Below are positions 30,773-39,557 of a stretch of DNA of 64,000 nt, piece by piece. Made by a program: the position numbers and the translations under genes. Source of the stretch: an uncultured Bacteroidota bacterium (GTDB lineage: Bacteria; Bacteroidota; Bacteroidia; Chitinophagales; Chitinophagaceae). The number at the start of each line of letters is the position of its first letter. Position 1 is the stretch's first letter. The notes below the pieces were generated by a model. That model worked only from the letters and a program-made list of their open reading frames with translations. It did no database searches and had not been told where the DNA came from. The stretch covers positions 248,001-312,000 of the forward strand of contig CAIJFI010000004.1 of the NCBI GenBank assembly GCA_903819975.1, in the 5' to 3' direction.

Positions 30773-32857
30773 ATGAAGAAAACACTTGTATATCTATTAA
30801 TACTGACTCCCTCTTTTTTGTTTTCACAAATAAGATTCATCAGGGATACCATGCAAATGCAGGGTGACACTGTGGTAGTAACTGCAAATAGAACAGAGCG
30901 AAAATTGAGTAATGTTACCGTTCCGGTTAATATTATTAACGCAAAGCAACTTCAACAAACAGGATCTTTAAGACTTACAGATATTTTAAAAGAACAACCG
31001 GGCCTAACCATTTCAAGCGGTTTTGGCGCTGGTGTACAATTACAAGGTTTAAACCCAGATTACACTATCATACTTATTAATGGAGAGCCACTAGTCGGAA
31101 GAACGGCTGGTGTTTTGGATTTGAATAGAATTGCGCTTGGGAATATTAAAAAAATTGAAATTGTAAAAGGTCCCTCTTCAAGTTTATATGGAAGCGAAGC
31201 AATGGCCGGGGTAATAAATATTATAACGGACGCGACTACAGCGATACCATTACAAGCTTCATTAAGGTATGGAACATATCAAACCTTAGATGCAGGTATT
31301 AATAATTCAATCGCCACTAAATCTATTTTTTATCAGGGTTTCTATAATTATTATAGTACCAATGGATATAGTATAAGACCTAATAGCAGTAGTCGTGTAA
31401 CTACTCCTATTGATAGATTTACAACAAACCAACAATTTAAAGTAAACCTAAGTGACAATACAAATCTTGCATTAGGATTAAGACTGACAGATGAAAAAAT
31501 TCAAAATGATATTTCGGTAAGTAATGGAGGTACAACTATTACATCTAATGGCAAGGAACATAATACAGATCAAAATTTTAATCTAACATTAAATCACAGA
31601 TTTTCAAACAGTTTAAAAACAAGTTTTAGAGGTTATTCAACCGAGTATAACTCAAAGCAAGATCTCGTTACTGTTACTGGATCACCTTATTACGATTTGT
31701 TAAATCATTTGTTTCAACGTATCGAAAATCAAACCGACTGGAGTATCAATAAACAATTGAATTTGCAAATAGGTGCAGGTTCTGTTTGGGAAGGCGTTAA
31801 GAGTACTAGGTATGATAGTGAAAAAGTAAGAAAAAATAATTCAATTCAATATGGATTTACGCAATTAGAATGGGATGCGAATAAAAAACTAATTGTAATA
31901 GGCGGGTTAAGATTTGATAAAAATGAAGCTTATGCTTCGGCTTTCAGCCCTAAAATTTCGGCCCTATATAAATTAACTACTAAACAAAAAATTAGATTCA
32001 GTATTGGTGAAGGATTTAAAGCCCCAGATTTTAGACAAATTTATTTAGACTTTACAAATGCAGCAGCAGGTGGTTATAGTGTATTTGGTACCGCTCAAGC
32101 TCAACAAGTAATTGGGCAGTTGCAAACAATGGGACAAATAGGAGCGTTGTATGATAATTATTACCAATTAAAAGCATTAAAACCTGAATACTCAACTGGA
32201 ATGCATCTTTCATGGGATTACGAACCTACTGTTAACAGTCTTTTAAGTGTTCAAGTTTTTAGAAATGATATTAGCAACTTAATTCAGGTACAGCAAGTAG
32301 GTGCATATATTACTGGCGCACAAATATTTAGTTATTTAAATATTGGACGTGCATTTACACAAGGTGTTGAAATAGAAGCTAAACAAAAAATAGCTAAGAA
32401 TTTAATTGTAAGTGGAGGATATCAGTATTTAGAAACTGGAGACAAAGATCAAATTGCGCATATTAAAGCTGGAACAGTTTATACAAGAGATGCAAATGGT
32501 TATAGTAGGCTTTTGACTTTAAGTGATTACGTTGGACTGCCTAATAACAGCAAACATAAAGCACAATTAAAATTAAGTTATTATAAGACCAATGGATTTT
32601 TTGCAAATGTGAGAGCATTGTATCGTAGCCAATGGGCAGTGAATAATACGAATGGGAACGAAGTATATGACAATGGCGATGAATTTGCAAAAGGTTATGT
32701 GTCAGTAAGCTCTTCTGTTGGTAAAGACTATAAAAATGGATTTTCGGTTCAGGTAGGATGTGATAATATTTCTAATTATATAGATGCTTCAAATTTACCC
32801 AACCTGCCAGGCAGAACCTACTTTGCAACAATCAAATATCAAATATCAAAAAAATAA
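30773..32857 (+). CDS. TonB-dependent receptor, probably haem uptake (HmuR-like by context)
   Basis: DTVVVTANRTERKLSNVTVPVNIINAKQL, IEIVKGPSSSLYGSEAMAGVINIIT; immediately followed by a HmuY-like gene; signal peptide from Met at 30773. Confidence 0.88.
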   Translation: MKKTLVYLLILTPSFLFSQIRFIRDTMQMQGDTVVVTANRTERKLSNVTVPVNIINAKQLQQTGSLRLTDILKEQPGLTISSGFGAGVQLQGLNPDYTIILINGEPLVGRTAGVLDLNRIALGNIKKIEIVKGPSSSLYGSEAMAGVINIITDATTAIPLQASLRYGTYQTLDAGINNSIATKSIFYQGFYNYYSTNGYSIRPNSSSRVTTPIDRFTTNQQFKVNLSDNTNLALGLRLTDEKIQNDISVSNGGTTITSNGKEHNTDQNFNLTLNHRFSNSLKTSFRGYSTEYNSKQDLVTVTGSPYYDLLNHLFQRIENQTDWSINKQLNLQIGAGSVWEGVKSTRYDSEKVRKNNSIQYGFTQLEWDANKKLIVIGGLRFDKNEAYASAFSPKISALYKLTTKQKIRFSIGEGFKAPDFRQIYLDFTNAAAGGYSVFGTAQAQQVIGQLQTMGQIGALYDNYYQLKALKPEYSTGMHLSWDYEPTVNSLLSVQVFRNDISNLIQVQQVGAYITGAQIFSYLNIGRAFTQGVEIEAKQKIAKNLIVSGGYQYLETGDKDQIAHIKAGTVYTRDANGYSRLLTLSDYVGLPNNSKHKAQLKLSYYKTNGFFANVRALYRSQWAVNNTNGNEVYDNGDEFAKGYVSVSSSVGKDYKNGFSVQVGCDNISNYIDASNLPNLPGRTYFATIKYQISKK

Positions 32858-32863
32858 TCTCCA

Positions 32864-33508
32864 ATGAAAAAAAGTTTACAATCAATCGCGTTAATTATTG
32901 TTTTGGCAACTAGTGTTATAGCATGTTCAAAATCAGATACTACAACAGTATTGCCAGTTACTGCTGTTACAGTAAGAGATATCCCTGCTGATACAGTTGT
33001 TGGCTTAAGTTCACAAGGAATGCCAATTACTAATGGTATTTATACATTTTATAGTCTTGAAAAGAATGCGTTAGTACCTAATACGGATAGTGCTAGTACA
33101 AAATGGGATATTGCATTTATGTCAACACGCATTTTAACAAATGGTGGCACAAGTGGTGTAGGATTAGGCGGTGCATTTGTTTATACAGGTTTATTTGACG
33201 ATTTAAAAACAATCTCTACAGATTCTGTTTTCAAAACTGATAATGCGCCTACTTCTTATGCAATTACAACTGGTAGTGGTAAAGGTTGGTACACATATGA
33301 TCAATTAACAAGCTTGATCACTCCATTAGCTGGTAGAGTTTTGGTTATTAGAACCGCATCTGGTAAATATGCAAAAATGGAAATCACATGTTATTATAAA
33401 GGAGGAACAACACTTCCTGCATCAGCAACTGACATGGATAAGTTAACAAAACAACGCTATTATACTTTCCGTTATGCTTATCAACCTAATGGAACTAAGA
33501 CCTTCTAG
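32864..33508 (+). CDS. hmuY: HmuY-like haem-binding lipoprotein
   Basis: Lipobox TSVIAC; STKWDIAFMSTRILTNGGTSG typical of the HmuY family; 6 nt after the TonB receptor. Confidence 0.78.
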   Translation: MKKSLQSIALIIVLATSVIACSKSDTTTVLPVTAVTVRDIPADTVVGLSSQGMPITNGIYTFYSLEKNALVPNTDSASTKWDIAFMSTRILTNGGTSGVGLGGAFVYTGLFDDLKTISTDSVFKTDNAPTSYAITTGSGKGWYTYDQLTSLITPLAGRVLVIRTASGKYAKMEITCYYKGGTTLPASATDMDKLTKQRYYTFRYAYQPNGTKTF

Positions 33509-33531
33509 CATTTTAAAAATTTTCTGTTTTA

Positions 33532-33566
33532 TAAAAAAGGGAGTCCGTCTGGACTCCCTTTTTTAT
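33532..33566. terminator. Inverted repeat terminator (bidirectional, between convergent genes)
   Basis: TAAAAAAGGGAGTCC / GGACTCCCTTTTTTA, 4-nt loop. Confidence 0.85.
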
Positions 33567-33586
33567 AAGGCGATTAAATTAAAAAT

Positions 33587-35086
33587 TTATCTTTCTAATT
33601 TAAAACCTTTATCTGTTGCTGGTCTTATAGGTGCATTTGCAACTTTATATCCAGTACGATACATCCAGTCTGCCATCTTTTTTAATTTAGGATAGTTAAT
33701 GTTTTCTGCATTATCAAGCGGAGTATGGTAATCGTCATGTAGTAATGAAGTATACATGATAGCTGGAATACCTAGTCTTGCATAAGGTAAATGATCACTT
33801 CTAAAATACCAGCCTTCAACATGCGTTACCTTATCATATGTAGTATCTAATTTAAACTTAGGTCCTTCGTTATTTGCTTCCATCGCCATTTTTATTAAAT
33901 CCGATGAATTACGGTGTGGTGCTTGTGAGCCCAGTACTGCTGCACTATCAATATTGTTTCTACCAATCATATCTCCATTTAAAACAGCTACAATTTTATT
34001 AATTGGAACAGTTGGGTGTGAAGAATAATATCTTGATCCTAATAATCCTCTTTCCTCCGCACCCTGTATCACAAATATGATAGATCGTTTAGCAGGATTT
34101 TTTACAAAAGCTCTTGCATTCGCAAGCATTGCTACATCTACACTTCCATTGTCATCGGCGCCATAATAAGTAGAGTCGTTATTGATTGCGTTACGAATAC
34201 CATGCGCATCCTGATGACCACTGTATAATAAGTACTCTGATTTTAAATTAGGATCAGTACCGTTAATTTTACCAACAATATTTACCGATGGGTATGGGTA
34301 TTTTTCAACTATTAGATTTGCACTTAGGTACACCAAATTTTTTTCTAAACCTACTTTCGCGTTTTTGTGTAACCAAAGTACCGGTACCGTTGTATTTACT
34401 TGCGTATTAGGTCCACCTTCTATATCATAACTACCTCTTTTGAAATTTTCGTTGGCATCGTCCCAAGCTTTTTCCGCAATGTCGTCTGCAATAATCACAA
34501 TAGCAATAGCACCTTTCCTAATTAAAGGCATTCCATATTTTGCAAGAATGCTTCGACTGTATCTCCAAGTAGGTAAGGATACATTTAAATTTATTCCATT
34601 AGAAGATGCATTAAATGCAATTACTTTATTCTTAACATCAATATTATTAGTGTCTATATTTGCGGCATCACCTATATATACAATTGGGGCATTAATTTGT
34701 TTATTAGCCATTTGCGCCACACTCACATCTTTCCATAGTTCTAATTTTGAATCAGATGTAGTTTTGGTATCAAATAAGTGAATAGACGAATTGTCTGCAA
34801 TACGATTACGCCACATTGTAAAGAACTGCAGATAAGTGCCATCATCCCCAGCCGGCAATAGACCAATAGATCTATATTTTTCCGCCAACCACATTGAAGC
34901 TTTTAATTCATCAATTGTTCCAGCTGATCTGCCTTTAAAATGAGGATCGGCAAACTCGTATAAGTCTTTCTTTAAGTCCGACTCCTTAATTAAATCTAAT
35001 CCAGGAGGATTTGATTTCTGAGCCATTAAACCTAATTGGCTTAAAACCACAAAGGCAGTGATTATTGTTTTTTTCATATTGATCAT
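33587..35086 (-). CDS. M28 family metallopeptidase
   Basis: YSGHQDAHG, YGADDNGSVDVAML, GAEERGLLGSRYYSSHP motifs. Confidence 0.88.
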   Translation of the reverse strand: MINMKKTIITAFVVLSQLGLMAQKSNPPGLDLIKESDLKKDLYEFADPHFKGRSAGTIDELKASMWLAEKYRSIGLLPAGDDGTYLQFFTMWRNRIADNSSIHLFDTKTTSDSKLELWKDVSVAQMANKQINAPIVYIGDAANIDTNNIDVKNKVIAFNASSNGINLNVSLPTWRYSRSILAKYGMPLIRKGAIAIVIIADDIAEKAWDDANENFKRGSYDIEGGPNTQVNTTVPVLWLHKNAKVGLEKNLVYLSANLIVEKYPYPSVNIVGKINGTDPNLKSEYLLYSGHQDAHGIRNAINNDSTYYGADDNGSVDVAMLANARAFVKNPAKRSIIFVIQGAEERGLLGSRYYSSHPTVPINKIVAVLNGDMIGRNNIDSAAVLGSQAPHRNSSDLIKMAMEANNEGPKFKLDTTYDKVTHVEGWYFRSDHLPYARLGIPAIMYTSLLHDDYHTPLDNAENINYPKLKKMADWMYRTGYKVANAPIRPATDKGFKLER

Positions 35087-35105
35087 TTATAATTTGTACT
35101 TAAAT

Positions 35106-35648
35106 TTATTTTGCCAACTTCGCTTTAAAACTCCATGTAAACTTAAACTCAGCAACGGTTTCTCCCATTTCGTTTTCCCCAATCGACTTGCTAATTAAGG
35201 TAACACCCTCTCCCGTTCGCATTGTTTCTTCAATTGCCTGTTTGATAGCGTCTCCATCATTACATGTAAAAGTTAATTTTCCTGTACCTTTTTTTAAGAA
35301 AGCAGCTTCCATATTAACAACTAGCATACTTACTTTAGGACTGCGGTTATAAATATGACCAAAGGCTAATAAGCCGGTGCTCATTTCAGCTGCCATTGCT
35401 TCGGCTGCAAAGTAAACCGATTTAAAAGGGTTTTTACTAAACCACGAGTGTTTTACATTAATACTACATGCTTGCTGATTGATGGCCTTTAATTTAAGTC
35501 CTACAAAAAAGGCAGCAGGCAATTTGGTTGCTAAAAAGAAACCAAAACGAAAAGGGGAACTGATTTTATGTACAAAGGAGTCAAATGAGGTATTCATAAA
35601 AAAGGTTGAACTTAAAATTACTAATAACCGCTCATATATAGACAACAA
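35106..35648 (-). CDS. DUF4442 / hotdog-fold thioesterase-like protein
   Basis: NVKHSWFSKNPFKSVYFAAEAMAAEMSTGLLAFGHIYN hotdog-like pattern. Confidence 0.65.
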   Translation of the reverse strand: MLSIYERLLVILSSTFFMNTSFDSFVHKISSPFRFGFFLATKLPAAFFVGLKLKAINQQACSINVKHSWFSKNPFKSVYFAAEAMAAEMSTGLLAFGHIYNRSPKVSMLVVNMEAAFLKKGTGKLTFTCNDGDAIKQAIEETMRTGEGVTLISKSIGENEMGETVAEFKFTWSFKAKLAK

Positions 35649-35676
35649 AAAAGCACCAACCTGAGTTGGTGCTTTT
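35647..35676. terminator. Inverted repeat terminator
   Basis: AAAAGCACCAAC / GTTGGTGCTTTT. Confidence 0.75.
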
Positions 35677-35701
35677 AAGACAAGCGAAAGTTAGTAGGTA
35701 A

Positions 35702-36619
35702 TTATTTTCCTAAGAAAGTGCTTCGGTTAATTGTGAAACCTAGTGCGAAACTACCATTAGCGATACTCATGCTGTTTCTAGATAATTGGTCGATATTAGA
35801 TCCAAATGTTGTATTACCAACAAAGAAGCGAAATTGGTGACCTCCAGAATTAACTTCAACACCTACAGAAAGTAAGTCAGGTTGGTAATTTATGATATTG
35901 CCTGTGCTAGTTAATATATTTTCATACATATTAAGTTGACGAGAATATTCAAAATCTAAATTGATTAAATCAGAAAGTTTATACTTTCCACCCAATCCAA
36001 TTGAATATATTTCATTGTCATTATTTATACCATAAGGCACTTTGTTAAAGTGAACTACAGTTGGCATTAATTGTAATGAAAGTTTATCACTAAACTTGCG
36101 AGAGATTAAAAGTTGATTTACATAGTTGTATCTATCTCCAACAAAAGTGATTGACTTGTCTGGCGCAGTGTTAACATTAACCAAAGAGTATAAGGCTAAA
36201 GAAACCGGGATGTTTTTTGCGCCTGTTTGTTGACGTAAAAATTTAATTTTTGTAAATCCTTCATACTTTGAACTTCCAGCTGCAGCTACACCCACATTTA
36301 ACCAACGTACTGGTGAATAATCAAAAGACAAGTAAGTGTAAGCAACACCAGAGTTAATACCAAATAATTGCGCGCCAATTTGTGATCCCGCGTTTTTATT
36401 ATAGATTTCACTAAAGTGGTGAGAAATCATAAACTGAAATTCTCCTTTTGCTCCCATTTCAGTAGTCTGCATGTTGATTAGCTTAGATGTGCTAAATACA
36501 TTTTTAGTGATTTTTTGTTTTGGAGCTACTTTAACTTCTGCTACCGTACTATCAGTTTGAGCAAATGATTGACTCATAAATCCAAGACAAATTATACTAA
36601 GCGAAAATATTTTTTTCAT
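35702..36619 (-). CDS. DUF5777-like outer-membrane beta-barrel protein
   Basis: Signal peptide; alternating beta-strand pattern; LINMQTTEMGAKGEFQFMISHHFSEI, FDYSPVRWLNVGVAAAGSSKYEGFTKIKFLRQQ. Confidence 0.72.
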   Translation of the reverse strand: MKKIFSLSIICLGFMSQSFAQTDSTVAEVKVAPKQKITKNVFSTSKLINMQTTEMGAKGEFQFMISHHFSEIYNKNAGSQIGAQLFGINSGVAYTYLSFDYSPVRWLNVGVAAAGSSKYEGFTKIKFLRQQTGAKNIPVSLALYSLVNVNTAPDKSITFVGDRYNYVNQLLISRKFSDKLSLQLMPTVVHFNKVPYGINNDNEIYSIGLGGKYKLSDLINLDFEYSRQLNMYENILTSTGNIINYQPDLLSVGVEVNSGGHQFRFFVGNTTFGSNIDQLSRNSMSIANGSFALGFTINRSTFLGK

Positions 36620-36667
36620 AAATTTTTGTTTTAAGACAATTATAATTAATTGACCAATTTAAATTAA

Positions 36668-37285
36668 CTACTGTGGTTGCCCTTGTGCAATCCAAGTTAA
36701 AATAGTGTTTGTTGTACAAGAGTTTAAACTTAATACTGGACCAGGGTGACCTGTTGCGCCGCCACTCTTCATCATAGTAGTTAGTACTGCTTTGTCGGTT
36801 AATAATAAACTATATGTCAATACAGGAGAAACTGTACCATGACATGTAGAGCTCTTACAAGTAGAATTGTAGATTGGTAAGAAATTTGTATTGTAGGTAA
36901 TTGCACCTGAAACGACACAACCACCACCATCATCTTTAGCGCCTTGAGCTATCCAAGCATGCATTACTGTTTTTTGAGCATCAGTAAAGTGTACATTACC
37001 GTCTCCTGGGTGTTTTGAATTTGCATCTACCATATCTTTAAAGTTGCTTACCCTAGCAAGAATTGCAGGATAAAAAACGGTATCCAAATGTGAAAATGCC
37101 ACTGCAGTGCTGGTTTGTCCATTATTATGACATCCGCAACCTCCCCCGGTTACAATTGGAACAACCTCACTTCTAAAAGAAACTGTTGGCAATGATTCGA
37201 TATCCGCTTTGTTCTTATAGCAAGATGTGAATGTGCTAGCAATCATTGTTGCTAAAGCTGCCATTGTTATTAATCTTATTTTCAT
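36668..37285 (-). CDS. Lipoprotein with atypical cytochrome-c-like haem motifs (CGCH, CKSSTCH)
   Basis: Lipobox TFTSC; GGGCGCHNNG and NSTCKSSTCHG verified in the DNA. Confidence 0.65.
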   Translation of the reverse strand: MKIRLITMAALATMIASTFTSCYKNKADIESLPTVSFRSEVVPIVTGGGCGCHNNGQTSTAVAFSHLDTVFYPAILARVSNFKDMVDANSKHPGDGNVHFTDAQKTVMHAWIAQGAKDDGGGCVVSGAITYNTNFLPIYNSTCKSSTCHGTVSPVLTYSLLLTDKAVLTTMMKSGGATGHPGPVLSLNSCTTNTILTWIAQGQPQ

Positions 37286-37314
37286 ATCTCTAAAGTTTGT
37301 GTTTAATGAATTGA

Positions 37315-38511
37315 TTACTTAGTAATTACTTTTCCTGTCACTTTATATTTAAAAATACCAGTACCAGCAGTACCGTATTTCCATACATCTGGGATATTTG
37401 GATCAGAAAAATACCAAGCTTTAATTAACGCAATTTCGTTTGGTTTTATACCACCATCTTGGTTAGCCATACCGCCAGAATTTGAAGTAACCCATACACC
37501 TGTTCTTGGGTTAGCCATTAAAATAGTAGAGTCAACTCTTAAAACAATTACGCTAGTACCATTTAAAAAGTCACCTTTTACATAGTAAGCTTTTCTAGAA
37601 GTAGGATCGGTATAAGCTATAGCTGTATTACTTCTAACACCTTTTGGATAATTGATATCAAAAATAATGTCATCATAATCATTTAATGGGCCACGTACAC
37701 TTGCAGCGGCAACCGGAGTAGAGAAAGTTTTATATGGTCTAAAACTTGCATTAGCTAATGTGTCAGCATAGAATTTTCTTACACTATCCTTATATTCTTT
37801 TAATATAGTGTTACGTAATGTAGTATTGTTAAGTTGTAGATATGAACTTACAGCACCTGTAGTAAGGCTAGTAGTTGTCCAAACAGCTGTATCAGCAACA
37901 ACTAATCCAGGTATTAAATTTTTTCTAGCCCAAACGCCAGTACTTGTTGCTTCGTTATGACAGTTACCAGAAGTACAACCAGAACTAATTATAGAAACGG
38001 CTGCTGGTCTAAAGTCGTTTGCGTCTGGTCTTTCTTTGGCGCCGTTTAAAATCCAGTTGTAAACAATTGCTTTATCAGCAACGGCTACATCAGTACCTGA
38101 AGTTATAGGAGGCATTGCTTTATTAAAGTCGTTGGTAGTCATAGAAACCCACAACTTGCTAGCTGCTGGGTTACCAGGAGTAACATACTTCATGATATCT
38201 GCGTAAGTATTTAATTTAGGACTAATTGGGCCGCCATGACAATTAGTAGTATTACAACTTTCAGTTACAACATCTTGTATACCTCTAAAAGTGATACTAT
38301 CATTTTTTGTTGGCGTGGAATTTGCAAAAGCAAATAAGTTATTAGTGTAAAAAGATGAATAAAGGGTGCTATCTGCATTGCCCTTAAATGATCTGTCAAG
38401 ACCAGTAATAACTGCATTACTATCCTCTTTCTTACATTGAATAGAGAATGTGGTAATTGTTACCCCAACTAAAAAAAGCGTGATCAGTTTGACCAAAGAT
38501 ACTTTTCTCAT
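37315..38511 (-). CDS. Lipoprotein with two CX4CH haem-like motifs
   Basis: Lipobox FSIQC; ESCNTTNCHGG and SGCTSGNCHNE; AMPP candidate axial-Met region. Confidence 0.65.
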   Translation of the reverse strand: MRKVSLVKLITLFLVGVTITTFSIQCKKEDSNAVITGLDRSFKGNADSTLYSSFYTNNLFAFANSTPTKNDSITFRGIQDVVTESCNTTNCHGGPISPKLNTYADIMKYVTPGNPAASKLWVSMTTNDFNKAMPPITSGTDVAVADKAIVYNWILNGAKERPDANDFRPAAVSIISSGCTSGNCHNEATSTGVWARKNLIPGLVVADTAVWTTTSLTTGAVSSYLQLNNTTLRNTILKEYKDSVRKFYADTLANASFRPYKTFSTPVAAASVRGPLNDYDDIIFDINYPKGVRSNTAIAYTDPTSRKAYYVKGDFLNGTSVIVLRVDSTILMANPRTGVWVTSNSGGMANQDGGIKPNEIALIKAWYFSDPNIPDVWKYGTAGTGIFKYKVTGKVITK

Positions 38512-38683
38512 AAATTGATTATTTAACTTGTTAAAGAAATAGAACAGAGGAAAATCTCAACATATCTTGTAAAATCTACTCTCGAAATCCTCTTCTAACT
38601 AAAGACTTAATGTCTTTTTCCAAGTGCAAATCTAGTCACGCATTATACCCTCAATTATGATGCTTATCAGAAAATACAATGAG

Positions 38684-38704
38684 AATTGTCATGAAATTGT
38701 CATG
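38684..38704 (+). repeat. Direct repeat AATTGTCATG x2, period 11 bp, in divergent intergenic region
   Basis: AATTGTCATG-A-AATTGTCATG read directly. Confidence 0.6.
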
Positions 38705-38803
38705 TTTTTAAACAACTGATGAAACTCATATTTTTCGCTGATTACCATCATTAATAAGAAAGCGCTTAAATTTTAACCTTTGTGTCATCAAAATCAAATA
38801 CAA

Positions 38804-39202
38804 ATGAAAAAATTATCTGTTTTATCTCTAATCGTTGTTTTTATTACAACAGCAAGTTTTACATTATTACAAACAAAGCCATGGAATGTTCCTGCCGACA
38901 AAGCAAAAGCAGCTAACCCTGTTAAAACAAGTGCGGCATCAGTGTCTGAAGGAAAAGCATTGTGGAGCACACATTGTGCATCTTGTCATGGGAAAGGTGG
39001 TTTAGGTGATGGCGCAAAAGCTACAACATTAAACACTGCTCCTCCAGATTTCAGCAAAGCGGCATTTCAAGGACAAACCGATGGTTCATTGTTCTATAAA
39101 ACTTCAGAAGGAAGAGGAGATATGCCAAGTTTCAAAAAGAAAATTGCAGATCAAGACGACATCTGGAATTTAGTAAACTTTATGCGTAGCTTAAAGAAAT
39201 AG
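38804..39202 (+). CDS. Cytochrome c, class I mono-haem, exported
   Basis: Signal peptide from Met at 38804; HCASCHGKGGLGDG (CXXCH); GDMPSFKKKIADQDDIWNLVNFMRSL. Confidence 0.92.
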   Translation: MKKLSVLSLIVVFITTASFTLLQTKPWNVPADKAKAANPVKTSAASVSEGKALWSTHCASCHGKGGLGDGAKATTLNTAPPDFSKAAFQGQTDGSLFYKTSEGRGDMPSFKKKIADQDDIWNLVNFMRSLKK

Positions 39203-39212
39203 TTCAATTTCA

Positions 39213-39244
39213 AATAATAAGCCTCGGTATCGAGGCTTATTATT
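39213..39244. terminator. Inverted repeat terminator between cytochrome c and Tat/FeS genes
   Basis: AATAATAAGCCTCG / CGAGGCTTATTATT followed by TTTT. Confidence 0.8.
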
Positions 39245-39268
39245 TTTTAATCTCATTCAATTTATTTT

Positions 39269-39541
39269 ATGAATACAGAAAACGGCTCAACTAACGAAAC
39301 TAATACGCGTAGAAAACTACTTGCGGGATTGGGCGCGCTTAGTTTGTTTCCTATTTTAAAGTTTGGTCTTTTGGCGAAGAAAAAGGACGTAATAAGTTGC
39401 GCACCTGATACCAAAAATCAAACAATGAAAATGTTAACTCAGGATGGCAGACTAGTAGAGGTTGACATGTCCAAAATTAAAGGGACAAAAGAAAAAATAT
39501 CAAATAAGCAATTACAAGATTGGGTTAAAAAAGAATTGTAA
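39269..39541 (+). CDS. Small (90 aa) Tat-signal protein of unknown function
   Basis: TRRKLLAGLGALSLFPIL Tat-like signal; 16 nt upstream of the FeS subunit gene. Confidence 0.65.
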   Translation: MNTENGSTNETNTRRKLLAGLGALSLFPILKFGLLAKKKDVISCAPDTKNQTMKMLTQDGRLVEVDMSKIKGTKEKISNKQLQDWVKKEL

Positions 39542-39557
39542 TTAAAAAAGTATTATA

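Noticed and set aside
34440-34781. Plus-strand ORF of 113 aa inside the minus-strand M28 peptidase
   Set aside because: Hydrophobic shadow ORF without independent support.
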